21,849 nt of DNA from assembly GCA_964580235.1 (NCBI GenBank), contig CAZOJY010000056.1, positions 1 to 21,849 on the forward strand, given 5' to 3'. Position 1 is the stretch's first letter; every line of letters starts with the position of its first letter. Origin of the DNA: G020348385 sp964580235 (GTDB lineage: Bacteria; Acidobacteriota; Aminicenantia; Aminicenantales; Aminicenantaceae). Position numbers and translations under genes: made by a program. The notes beneath the pieces were generated by a model, which saw nothing but the letters and a program-made list of their open reading frames with translations, searched no databases and was not told the DNA's origin. Shown piece after piece: positions 14,479 to 21,784 of this stretch.

Positions 14479-15015
14479 TTACACCAGCGTCATTCCCAGG
14501 TCGATGGCCTGTTTGTTCAGGGGGATCAGATGGTGATGACGTTCGGGGAGGGTTTCTTTTAGCGCCTGGAGTACGGATTCTTTTTTTACGATCCCGTTTA
14601 TTTTCAGAAGAACCCCCATCATCAACATGTTCATAACTTTGACATTCTTTAATACGTGCGTGGCTTTTTCTATGGCAGGGATGGCATAAATTTTGATGTC
14701 ATTCCGGGCCGGCGGTTCCTTGATCGTCGTGCTTTCCCAGATGAGAGTACCCTTTTTTTTGACTTTTGTTTCGAATTTTTTTAAGGACGGTTGGTTGAAA
14801 ACAACGGCCACATCGTAGGCGCTGACGATCGGGGAGGAGATGGGCTGGTCGCTGATATTGACAATACAGTTGGCTGTTCCCCCTCTCATCTCCGGTCCGT
14901 AGGACGGCATCCAGCTCACCTCTTTTCCTTCCTTCATCGCGGCATAGGCCAGGAGTGTTCCCATGGACAGCACACCCTGTCCGCCAAATCCTGCAAAGAT
15001 CATTTCCTGTAGCAT
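14479..15015 (-). CDS. korC: 2-oxoacid:ferredoxin oxidoreductase gamma subunit
   Basis: 178 aa. The Rossmann-like gamma domain shows GFGGQGVLSMG (9-19) and the PSYGPEMRGG motif (37-46), both diagnostic for KorC/PorG/VorC subunits. It completes the complex made by the three upstream genes, which oxidises a 2-oxoacid to the acyl-CoA, CO2 and reduced ferredoxin. GGAGG lies six bases upstream of the ATG and the gap from korB is 12 bases. It is the last gene of the operon, ending three bases from the convergent ferritin-like gene. Confidence 0.93.
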   Translation of the reverse strand: MLQEMIFAGFGGQGVLSMGTLLAYAAMKEGKEVSWMPSYGPEMRGGTANCIVNISDQPISSPIVSAYDVAVVFNQPSLKKFETKVKKKGTLIWESTTIKEPPARNDIKIYAIPAIEKATHVLKNVKVMNMLMMGVLLKINGIVKKESVLQALKETLPERHHHLIPLNKQAIDLGMTLV

Positions 15016-15027
15016 CTCAAACCTCCG

Positions 15028-15786
15028 TCATTTCTCCTTTTTGACATCTTTGAAGACCCCGAGCGGATAGTATGGAAACACCTTTTCCTCCAGCCACTTC
15101 AGGGATTCTTCCGGAGTGAGCTTCCAGTTGGACGGGCAGTTGGAAGCGACTTCGATGAACGTGGTGCCCAAATCCTCCATCTGGTATTCGAAGGCTTTCC
15201 GGATGGCCCGCTTGGCTTTTCGGGCGTTGGCCGGAGTGTTGCAGCTGACGCGCTCCACATAGGCGACTTTCTCGAATGTTGCGATGATCTCTGCCATCTT
15301 CAGCGGCATACCGGCCGTGTTTGCATCCCTCCCGTAAGGAGTGGTTGACGTGATTTGCCCCTCCAGAGTTGTGGGGGCCATCTGGCCGCCGGTCATACCG
15401 TATATGCCGTTGTTGATAAAAATAAAGGTGAACTTCTCACCCCTGTTGCAGGCGTGGAGAGTCTCGGCCGTGCCGATAGCGGCCAGGTCCCCATCTCCCT
15501 GGTAGGAGAACACGATTCTGTCCGGGAGAACACGTTTGATCCCTGTGGCAACGGCTGCAGCCCTGCCGTGAGCCGCCTCCTGCATGTCAACGTCCAGGAA
15601 GCGGTAGGCAAAAACGGAACAGCCCACCGGGCAGACACCGACCGTTTTGTCCTGAATGTCCATCTCCTCCACAATTTCCATCATGAACTTGTGGATGGTC
15701 GAATGGAAACAGCCGGGACAGTAGGTCATCCTTTCGTCTGTAAGGGGTCCGGGCCTTTTATAAATGAGTTCGTATCCTTCTTTCAT
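15028..15786 (-). CDS. korB: 2-oxoacid:ferredoxin oxidoreductase beta subunit (TPP-binding)
   Basis: 252 aa from the ATG at 15786, which has GAGGAG seven bases upstream; an ATG two codons earlier is only one base from that site. The thiamine diphosphate motif QGDGDLAAIG (from 96) with NNGIYGMTGGQMAP is complete. Cysteines C23/C26 (CPGC) and C52/C56 (CPVGC) fit the cluster-bearing beta subunits of this family. It forms the catalytic core with korA. The YYPLGVFKD tail is typical of KorB/VorA proteins. Whether the substrate is 2-oxoglutarate or branched-chain 2-oxoacids (Vor) cannot be fixed from sequence; the nearby fumarase favours 2-oxoglutarate. Confidence 0.92.
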   Translation of the reverse strand: MKEGYELIYKRPGPLTDERMTYCPGCFHSTIHKFMMEIVEEMDIQDKTVGVCPVGCSVFAYRFLDVDMQEAAHGRAAAVATGIKRVLPDRIVFSYQGDGDLAAIGTAETLHACNRGEKFTFIFINNGIYGMTGGQMAPTTLEGQITSTTPYGRDANTAGMPLKMAEIIATFEKVAYVERVSCNTPANARKAKRAIRKAFEYQMEDLGTTFIEVASNCPSNWKLTPEESLKWLEEKVFPYYPLGVFKDVKKEK

Positions 15787-15798
15787 CGGCATGCTCCT

Positions 15799-16857
15799 CT
15801 ATCCTATCTTCTCTCTAATGGCTTCATAGGTTTCCTCGGGAGTGGGGACGATCCCGCCCAGCCGGCCAAAAAAATGAACAGGTTTTTTCCCGCAGACCGC
15901 CAGCTTTACGTCCTCCACCATCTGCCCGGCGTTCATCTCCACAGAAATGAGAAATTTTACACGTTCTTCCGACGCGATCGCTGCGATCCGGTCCCACGGA
16001 TAGGGCCAGAGCGTGATCGGCCGGAAAAGGCCCAGTTTTACTCCTTCTTCTCTCGCGCGGTTCACGACATTTTTGGCGATCCGGGAGCATAACCCAAAAG
16101 CAACGATTATGAATTCCGCATCCTCTGTCCTGTATTCTTCGTAGCGGATTTCATTTTCTAATATCTTTTTATATTTGGCCTGGAGCTTCAAATTTCTCTG
16201 CTCCATATCTTCCGACTGGATATAAAGGGATGTGAGGATGTTTCTCTCCCTGTCCTGTGTTTTCCCTGTTGTGGCCCAGGGTTTATCGGGTTCGTACTTG
16301 ATGGGATCCGGGAGAACGACTTTTTCCATCATCTGTCCGATGGCCCCATCGGCCAGCAGCATTGCGGGTGTGAGGTATTTGTCGGCCAGTTCGAAGGCGA
16401 GATAAACATGGTCTACCATTTCCTGGACCGAGTTCGGGCCGAGCACGATGATATGGTAGTCGCCGTGTCCTCCTCCTTTGACGGCCTGAAAATAGTCCCC
16501 TTGACTGGGCTGGACGGTCCCGAGTCCCGGCCCTCCCCGAACCACGTTGGCCATCACACAGGGGATCTCGGCACAGGCCATGTAAGAGATGCCTTCCTGC
16601 ATCAGGGTAAAGCCCGGGGAGGAGGTGGTTGTCATCACCCGGGCGCCAGCGCCGCCCGAGCCGTACAGCATATTCACGGCGGCCAGCTCGCTCTCGGCCT
16701 GGATCAGGACGTAATCGTGTTTTGGCTCCTGCACGGCCAGGTATTCGATCACCTCAGACTGGGGAGTGATCGGGTAGCCAAAATAGGCCTGTAAGCCTGC
16801 ACGGATAGCCGCCTCTGCCAGGGCCTCGTTTCCTTTCATCAGTTTGGGTTCACCCAC
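15799..16857 (-). CDS. korA: 2-oxoacid:ferredoxin oxidoreductase alpha subunit
   Basis: 352 aa from a GTG at 16857, with GGAGG five bases upstream. Reading further to 16926 would overlap korD and add a lysine-rich stretch that is korD antiphase sequence. The N-terminal motif GYPITPQSEVIEY (27-39) and the TTTSSPGFTLMQEGISYM segment are hallmark pyrimidine-binding features of OFOR alpha subunits. MxANVVRGGPGLGTVQPSQGD is the conserved substrate-side loop (spread over about 104-125). The gamma domain is not fused, in keeping with the separate korC. Second gene of the korDABC order. Confidence 0.93.
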   Translation of the reverse strand: MGEPKLMKGNEALAEAAIRAGLQAYFGYPITPQSEVIEYLAVQEPKHDYVLIQAESELAAVNMLYGSGGAGARVMTTTSSPGFTLMQEGISYMACAEIPCVMANVVRGGPGLGTVQPSQGDYFQAVKGGGHGDYHIIVLGPNSVQEMVDHVYLAFELADKYLTPAMLLADGAIGQMMEKVVLPDPIKYEPDKPWATTGKTQDRERNILTSLYIQSEDMEQRNLKLQAKYKKILENEIRYEEYRTEDAEFIIVAFGLCSRIAKNVVNRAREEGVKLGLFRPITLWPYPWDRIAAIASEERVKFLISVEMNAGQMVEDVKLAVCGKKPVHFFGRLGGIVPTPEETYEAIREKIG

Positions 16858-16879
16858 TTTTTCCTCCCTCTTAAGAGAT

Positions 16880-17116
16880 TTATGCGGCCTTTTCTTTTTT
16901 CTTCCGGTAGACTGTGATGGCGGCATCCGGGCACATCACAGAACAGTTGGCACAGGCGATGCATTCCTCCGGTTCTTTGAGATAAGCGTAGTAAAGGCCG
17001 AAGCTGTTTGTGTCCGATGTGTTGAGGGCCAGGCAGTCGGTGGGACAGCTTATAACACATAGGTTGCAGCCCTTGCACACTTCCACTGCAATCTCAACAT
17101 AACCTTTCTGGGCCAT
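16880..17116 (-). CDS. korD: 2-oxoacid:ferredoxin oxidoreductase delta (ferredoxin) subunit
   Basis: 78 aa with two classical [4Fe-4S] motifs: C14xxC17xxC20xxxC24-P and C52xxC55xxC58xxxC62-P. It passes electrons from the TPP site of the complex to soluble ferredoxin. GGAGG lies five bases upstream of the ATG. The gene lies 54 bases downstream of fumarase alpha and 22 bases upstream of korA, so it is very probably in one operon with both. Confidence 0.92.
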   Translation of the reverse strand: MAQKGYVEIAVEVCKGCNLCVISCPTDCLALNTSDTNSFGLYYAYLKEPEECIACANCSVMCPDAAITVYRKKKEKAA

Positions 17117-17170
17117 TTCGTCCTCCGTTCTGTTATCTTATATGTTTTGTTCGAGGGTTAAGAAATATGG

Positions 17171-18028
17171 CTACAGCTCAAAAGAAAGCACCCGGTGGGA
17201 GTGGCACTGGATGTTGACGGCTGCCGGCATCGAGGCGATGTGGCAGGGGAAGGATTCCACATGAACGGCTAGAGCGGTGCATCTTCCCCCCATCCCCTGA
17301 GGGCCGATGCCAAGATTATTCACACGTTCCAGAAGCCGTTTTTCCATTTCCGCGTAAAATGGATCGGGATTGTGCGATCCCAAAGGTCTTCGCAGGAGAG
17401 CTTTTTTGGCCAGGAGGGCAGAGTATTCGAAGTTGCCGCCCACACCCACACCGATAACAATCGGGGGACAGGGATTCGAACCGGCTTTGTCCGCGGTCTC
17501 GACCACAAAGTCCTCGATTCCCTGCTGGCCGGCGGCCGGGGCAAACATCCGGACCTGGCTCATGTTTTCGGCTCCACCGCCCTTGGCGATGAAGGTCACT
17601 TTGAACGCATCTCCCGGCACAAGTTCCCAGTGAATATAAGCAGGCGTGTTATCGCCCGTGTTTTTGCGCCGGATCGGATCCTCCACAACAGATTTTCGCA
17701 GGTAGCCTTCCTCGTATCCTGCGCGGGTTCCCTCGGTGATCGCCTCCTGGAGGCTTCCCAGGCCATTATCTTTGTTGAGCTGGACATCCTCGCCCAGTTC
17801 CACAAAAAATACGGCCAGGCCTGTGTCCTGACAAAGGCCCAGCTTTTCTGTTCTGGCAATATCCGCGTTTTTAAGGATTTGTTGAAAAACGGACTTTCCT
17901 GCGGGAGATTCTTCTTTTGCCTCCATTTCTTTTAGGACTGCCAGTGCGTCGTCCTGGAGTTCGAAATTGGCTCTTTGGACGATTTCTTGGATCTTGTCTC
18001 GCACTTCAGTCAAGGTGATGATTTTCAT
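17171..18028 (-). CDS. class I fumarate hydratase alpha subunit
   Basis: 285 aa, the usual length of the alpha (N-terminal) part of two-subunit, [4Fe-4S] class I fumarases or L-tartrate dehydratases. Candidate cluster cysteines are C66 in GLCQDTG, C187 in SNPCPP and C275 in NIQCH. The GDNTPAYIHWE and VGVGGNFEYSALLAKKALLR segments are typical. It converts fumarate to malate together with a beta subunit, but no beta gene is next to it: korD follows directly. GGAGG lies six bases upstream of the ATG. The position at the head of korDABC points to a partial, reductive or oxidative, TCA branch. Fumarase versus tartrate dehydratase cannot be told from the alpha part alone. Confidence 0.88.
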   Translation of the reverse strand: MKIITLTEVRDKIQEIVQRANFELQDDALAVLKEMEAKEESPAGKSVFQQILKNADIARTEKLGLCQDTGLAVFFVELGEDVQLNKDNGLGSLQEAITEGTRAGYEEGYLRKSVVEDPIRRKNTGDNTPAYIHWELVPGDAFKVTFIAKGGGAENMSQVRMFAPAAGQQGIEDFVVETADKAGSNPCPPIVIGVGVGGNFEYSALLAKKALLRRPLGSHNPDPFYAEMEKRLLERVNNLGIGPQGMGGRCTALAVHVESFPCHIASMPAAVNIQCHSHRVLSFEL

Positions 18029-18205
18029 ATGATACCTCCGGATTTATTATCCTGAATTATTCATAAAAACTGCCGATGTCATCATTCTTTTCCTAAAAAA
18101 ACTTCATTTAAAGCATTATATAATTCATCAGCATTTTTTACCCTTTAGGCGAGCCAATCTCACTACATCGGCTTCGTTGCAGCAATCTTGACACGTGAGT
18201 AATCC

Positions 18206-18242
18206 ACGTCATAAAAGCTGTATGGATAAAAGGGCATGACGT
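18206..18242. repeat. 7-bp perfect inverted repeat ACGTCAT / ATGACGT
   Basis: ACGTCAT at 18206-18212 and ATGACGT at 18236-18242 are exact reverse complements with a 23-base spacer. A further CACGTG-type core (ACACGTGAG, from 18191) lies just upstream, giving three ACGT cores in about 52 bases between two divergent transcription units. Confidence 0.4.
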
Positions 18243-18295
18243 AACAGTTTAAGCCTCCATCCAAAAGCTGTCAAGAAGAAAGGCAAGTCCCCTGC

Positions 18296-18340
18296 AAAAC
18301 TGTGATGGTCTTAAAGCCGTCGGGCTTGTCTGGCAGTTTT
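18296..18340. repeat. nested inverted repeat (possible two-tier stem)
   Basis: Outer arms AAAACTG (18296-18302) and CAGTTTT (18334-18340) are perfect reverse complements. An inner hairpin AAGCC-GTCG-GGCTT (18314-18327) lies between them. It ends three bases before the -35 of the aldehyde dehydrogenase promoter, so it is more likely a DNA site or end of another transcript than a leader of that mRNA. Confidence 0.4.
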
Positions 18341-18343
18341 AAG

Positions 18344-18372
18344 TTGCGATTTAGGCTGTTGGTGTGAATAAT
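18344..18372 (+). promoter_or_regulatory. possible promoter for the aldehyde dehydrogenase
   Basis: TTGCGA (18344-18349), a 17-base spacer and AATAAT (18367-18372), matching consensus at 4 and 5 of 6 positions. The leader to the GTG at 18406 would be about 27 bases and carries AGGAGG. Confidence 0.35.
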
Positions 18373-18405
18373 GTTTAGTGTAATGTGCAGGAAAGGAGGC
18401 CGGAT

Positions 18406-19827
18406 GTGATCGATGAGTATAAGCTTTTTATAGACGGCGAATGGGTGGAGGGAAAGGACATCAAAGAGATACAATCTCCGTTTGACCGGAGCGTTGTTGG
18501 CAGAGTCCATTTTGCCGGTGCCGATCAGGTAAGGGGAGCGGTCGATGCAGCCCATAGGACTTTTGGGAAGACAAGAGGGCTTTCGAGTTATGAACGGGCC
18601 AAAGCCCTCGAATGTGTCTCAGATCAGATCGCAGAGAATAAGGAAGAGCTGGCCCGGTCTATCGTCTTGAGTGCGGGAAAGACCATAAAATCGGCACGCG
18701 TTGAGGCAGACCGGGCGGTCAGCACCTTTCGGATTGCGGCCGAAGAAGCCAAAAGGATGGGCGGTGAGATCATCCCTCTGGATTTGAGTCCTCAAACGAG
18801 CGGCCGGTGGGGCCTGGTGAGGAGATTTCCGATCGGGGCGATTGCAGGGATCACACCGTTTAATTTTCCGTTGAACCTGGTGGCTCACAAGGTAGCGCCG
18901 GCCATGGCTTCGGGAAATACGATTTTGCTGCGGCCGGCCTCGCAGGTTGCTATGACGGCGGGTTTGCTCGCGGGAATTATTAAGCAGTCCGGATATCCCG
19001 CCGGCGGATTCAACTTCATCCCCTGCGGATATGAAGCGGCCGAAGTTTTTCTCGATGACGAGCGGATCAAGAAAATCACGTTTACCGGGAGTCCGGATAT
19101 CGGGTGGGGACTGAAAAAAAAGGCGTATAAAAAAAGAGTGACGCTCGAGCTGGGGGGAAACGCGGCCGTCGTTATCGAACCCGATGCCAACCTGGATTTT
19201 GCCCTGCCGAGGACCGTGTTGGGAGCTTATGCCTATTCCGGACAAGTTTGCATTTCCATCCAGCGCATATTTCTGCACAAAAAGATCTACGACAAATTCA
19301 TGGCCCGGTTTTTGGATGCGGTCCGAAGGCTCAAGATGGGAGACCCGATGGAGGAGAGCACAGATATCGGCCCCATGATCAATCTGGATGCGGCAAAGAA
19401 GACGGAGGAATGGGTGGGAGAGGCCGTCCAGGACGGCGCGCGGCTGGTTTGCGGAGGGAAGAGAGAGGGCGCCATGTTCGAGCCCACGATCCTGGAGAAT
19501 GTGAAGTCCGGACTTCGGATATCCTGCCGGGAGGCATTTGCGCCTGTGGCTGTCGTTTTTCCCTACGAGGATTTCGAAAAGGCTCTGAAACGGGTGAATG
19601 ATTCGATATATGGACTGCAGGCCGGTATCTTCACGAATGATTTAAAAAAGGCTTTTCGTGCCTACGAAGTTCTGGATGTCGGAGGCGTGATCCTGAACGA
19701 TATCCCAACCTTCCGGGTTGATCACATGCCGTACGGAGGGGTGAAGGAGAGCGGATTCGGCCGCGAAGGATTAAAATATGCCATCGAAGAAATGACAGAA
19801 CTCAAACTCCTCGCCCTCAATATTTAA
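18406..19827 (+). CDS. NAD(P)-dependent aldehyde dehydrogenase
   Basis: 473 aa from the GTG at 18406, chosen because AGGAGG lies six bases upstream; an earlier in-frame GTG (18385) has that ribosome site inside its coding part. Standard ALDH features: N153 in GITPFNFP, general base E248 in LELGGNA, catalytic C282 in GQVCISIQR, plus the C-terminal PYGGVKESGFGREG motif. Nucleotide-binding Lys of the usual LKP(S/A) motif is replaced by Arg in LLRPASQ (about 175-180). Substrate is unknown; the sequence looks closest to lactaldehyde/glyceraldehyde-3-phosphate-type ALDHs, from general impression only. It is a single-gene unit between fumarase (divergent) and a PilZ gene, and is GC-richer than the first kilobase. 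The stop codon lies in a repeated 17-mer. Confidence 0.9.
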   Translation: MIDEYKLFIDGEWVEGKDIKEIQSPFDRSVVGRVHFAGADQVRGAVDAAHRTFGKTRGLSSYERAKALECVSDQIAENKEELARSIVLSAGKTIKSARVEADRAVSTFRIAAEEAKRMGGEIIPLDLSPQTSGRWGLVRRFPIGAIAGITPFNFPLNLVAHKVAPAMASGNTILLRPASQVAMTAGLLAGIIKQSGYPAGGFNFIPCGYEAAEVFLDDERIKKITFTGSPDIGWGLKKKAYKKRVTLELGGNAAVVIEPDANLDFALPRTVLGAYAYSGQVCISIQRIFLHKKIYDKFMARFLDAVRRLKMGDPMEESTDIGPMINLDAAKKTEEWVGEAVQDGARLVCGGKREGAMFEPTILENVKSGLRISCREAFAPVAVVFPYEDFEKALKRVNDSIYGLQAGIFTNDLKKAFRAYEVLDVGGVILNDIPTFRVDHMPYGGVKESGFGREGLKYAIEEMTELKLLALNI

Positions 19828-19839
19828 ATTGGGGACAGG
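19823..19839 (+). repeat. 17-bp direct repeat, copy 1 (TTTAAATTGGGGACAGG)
   Basis: Identical over 17 bases to 21768-21784 and in the same orientation. It contains the TAA stop of the aldehyde dehydrogenase and continues TACCGAATTATTT. The TTGGGGACAGGTACC type of sequence recalls the ends of REP/MITE-like elements handled by Y1 (TnpA_REP) transposases; that comparison is from memory. Confidence 0.6.
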
Positions 19840-19919
19840 TACCGAATTATTTGAGTTTGACATAAGATGTTGTTTTTTCTTAAACTTCATGAAGTTAGGA
19901 TATTTTTTCGACTAAAGAT

Positions 19920-20270
19920 GTGAAGATGATGGATGAAGACAGTTCTTATAAAGATCGGAGGCGGTTTCCCCGGTTGTCCTCTCATGTTTATTACCGCATC
20001 GGGAAATCGCAATCATTGAGACAGCGCGTCTCCAATATCAGTTTGGGGGGTGTTCGCATTTACAGCGACCAGCGCTTGGATGTTGGGGAACATGTGGAAC
20101 TAGAGTTGCACTTCCCGGATGGATTTGCCGGGAAAGGAACAGCCCGCGTGGTCTGGATCAAAGAGCTGCCTCCCGATTCAGGGGCCAGTTATGATGTGGG
20201 ACTCGAGTTCCTCGAGTTGCCAGAAGAGGCCGTCAAAAAACTGATGGAAGCGCTCAAAGACAAATCTTAA
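19920..20270 (+). CDS. PilZ-domain protein
   Basis: 116 aa single PilZ domain, a likely cyclic di-GMP receptor. Both ligand motifs are intact: R14-x-x-x-R18 in RRRFPRL and N39-I-S41-L-G-G44. It is a clear paralog of the protein at 1806-2165: both share LGGVRIYS, a VVW-x-K-x-LP segment and YDVGLEF. The first possible start is GTG at 19920; ATGs at 19926 and 19929 are equally possible, and no start has a good Shine-Dalgarno sequence. It stands alone on this strand. Its stop overlaps the stop of the convergent M1-like gene in the palindrome TTAA. It lies inside the segment bracketed by two 17-bp direct repeats. Confidence 0.88.
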   Translation: MKMMDEDSSYKDRRRFPRLSSHVYYRIGKSQSLRQRVSNISLGGVRIYSDQRLDVGEHVELELHFPDGFAGKGTARVVWIKELPPDSGASYDVGLEFLELPEEAVKKLMEALKDKS

Positions 20271-21718
20271 TTATTTAAATAGCGCTGGATGAGGTTTTTA
20301 ACAGAAATACCGTCGAGGATCAGGCGGGAAGATTCCGTGCCGTAGATCCACTCGCTGTAAAGTTTGTCCAGGTTGTGTTTGGATCGCTGTTTAACGTGCC
20401 TTAAAAACTCGTCCAGTGTGGCTCCGCTTTTTTTGTATTTTTGGTAAAAAGTGCCCATAACATCCAGAAAGTCATCTTCCCCTATGATCTGGTAGAGCAT
20501 GTAAAAAAACAGCATGCCTTTTGTATAAGATAAGTCTGTGAGACCTTCTTTTCCGTAGTCGGCGATGGGCACATCTTTGCATTTGGGATTTCGTTTGCAC
20601 TGTTGAATGAACCGCTTGCTTAAGCGTTCATAACCTTTTCTTAGAGCTTCCGGCCTGCTGTCCAGCTTTTCCTGGACCAGATACTGCAGGAACATGGCCA
20701 GTCCCTCGGATTCGAAGCGGGCGGGAAGGGGATCGTTGGCCCTCACATTCCAGATGTGGGAGATCTCGTGATACAGGGCTGTGAGGTTGTCCCGTTTTTG
20801 GAAGGCATCGGCGGTCTGGAGGATGCTGGTGACGTCAGTCTGGGAGCCATATCCTTCAGGGATTTCTATGATGGCAAATCCCTGGAAATCGTCGGCCGGG
20901 CCGAACCAGTTGGTGTAAAGGCGGAGGGCTTTTTTCATGGCTCCGAGGATCATGCCGGCATTGTCCTTGTCTTCTGGGAAGTGGAAGATTTTCAGGTTGT
21001 TCTGTTTGTCCTCGACGATGCCGTATGGCGCGATGGGCATGTCCAGGCGCCATGCCGGCTTGAGATTTGTGTAAGTGTAGGTGGTTTGTTCGTTGATGGT
21101 GGATTTTCCGGCCAGTTTCCCTCCGTTGGCCGCAACGAGGTCTTCTGGAACGGTGACCGACAGGGTGTAGTCGAAGCTGCCGAGTCCGGCCTTGCGGTTT
21201 ACCTGGGATGAAGGGTAACCCACAACAGGATAGCCAAAACCGTCCATCCGCATGAATGTGAATTCTCTGTCGATATGGTCTTTGACGTACATCCAACCGT
21301 CATTGGAATAACCGAACAAAAAACCTTCGTAAACGATCCGGATGGTTTTAGACTGACCGGAAACGAGCGGTTTCGGCAGCCGGGCCTCCACATAGTTTAC
21401 CTGGAGCTCCTCCCAGTCTTCGAAGGACAGAACGTTTTGTTGATAGGGGATGGCAGCGCCTTTTTCATCTGTGACGGATGTCACCTTAAGGAGACGGTAG
21501 AGGAGAAGAGGGATATGGGAAATGGGCTTATCGGTTGGATTATGAACCGTCAGGCGGCATTTGCCGTAAACTTTTTTTGCTTTGTAGTCAACCTTAACAT
21601 CCAGATCATAACGCGTGGTCTTGAGATCGAGGGTTTTGGAAGAAAATTGTTGCGAAAAAATCGGGAAGGCCAGGATTAAGAAGAGAAGTATTGAAATGGC
21701 ATAGATTTTTTTATGCAT
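20267..21718 (-). CDS. exported M1-like zinc metallopeptidase
   Basis: 483 aa from the ATG at 21718, which has AAGGA six bases upstream; an ATG five codons earlier has none. A signal peptide (1-22, ending PIFS) is followed by a beta-sandwich N-domain (about 30-235) as in M1 peptidases, then a gluzincin catalytic domain. The zinc site is H317-E-I-S-H321 with E338 in FESEGLAMF, and Y398 in SYTKG matches the catalytic tyrosine. Two oddities: only 16 residues separate H321 and E338 (18 is usual in M1), and the GxMEN exopeptidase motif is replaced by PEGYGSQTD. It may therefore not be a classical aminopeptidase. It would act in the periplasm or outside. Convergent with PilZ, sharing a TTAA stop overlap. 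Confidence 0.85.
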   Translation of the reverse strand: MHKKIYAISILLFLILAFPIFSQQFSSKTLDLKTTRYDLDVKVDYKAKKVYGKCRLTVHNPTDKPISHIPLLLYRLLKVTSVTDEKGAAIPYQQNVLSFEDWEELQVNYVEARLPKPLVSGQSKTIRIVYEGFLFGYSNDGWMYVKDHIDREFTFMRMDGFGYPVVGYPSSQVNRKAGLGSFDYTLSVTVPEDLVAANGGKLAGKSTINEQTTYTYTNLKPAWRLDMPIAPYGIVEDKQNNLKIFHFPEDKDNAGMILGAMKKALRLYTNWFGPADDFQGFAIIEIPEGYGSQTDVTSILQTADAFQKRDNLTALYHEISHIWNVRANDPLPARFESEGLAMFLQYLVQEKLDSRPEALRKGYERLSKRFIQQCKRNPKCKDVPIADYGKEGLTDLSYTKGMLFFYMLYQIIGEDDFLDVMGTFYQKYKKSGATLDEFLRHVKQRSKHNLDKLYSEWIYGTESSRLILDGISVKNLIQRYLNN

Positions 21719-21767
21719 AGTTTTTCCTTTCATAAATAATATACTCTATAACCAGAAAAAAGTTCCC

Positions 21768-21784
21768 TTTAAATTGGGGACAGG
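21768..21784 (+). repeat. 17-bp direct repeat, copy 2 (TTTAAATTGGGGACAGG)
   Basis: Exact 17-base match to 19823-19839 in the same orientation; it continues ATACGTTTTCACCTATTTCC rather than TACCGAATTATTT. It lies 50 bases upstream of the M1-like start codon. The rest of the window (to 21849) shows no gene. Confidence 0.6.

Larger units (their letters stand above)
18029..18405. other. 377-base spacer with inverted repeats and a possible mini-ORF
   Basis: No standard gene. It contains a minus-strand TATAAT (18120-18115) suited to the fumarase operon but without a good -35. It also has an inverted repeat ACGTCAT/ATGACGT (18206-18212, 18236-18242), a nested inverted repeat (18296-18340) and a plus-strand promoter (18344-18372). 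A 33-codon tyrosine-rich reading frame on the minus strand (18264-18163, TTG start, no ribosome site) looks protein-like but is unsupported. Confidence 0.5.

Noticed and set aside
15355..16092. 245-codon plus-strand open frame in the kor operon
   Set aside because: It is antisense to korB and korA, whose catalytic motifs are intact; there is no ribosome site.
16858..16926. Longer KorA start at 16926
   Set aside because: It overlaps korD by about 47 bases and adds a basic, non-conserved tail; the GTG at 16857 has GGAGG at good spacing.
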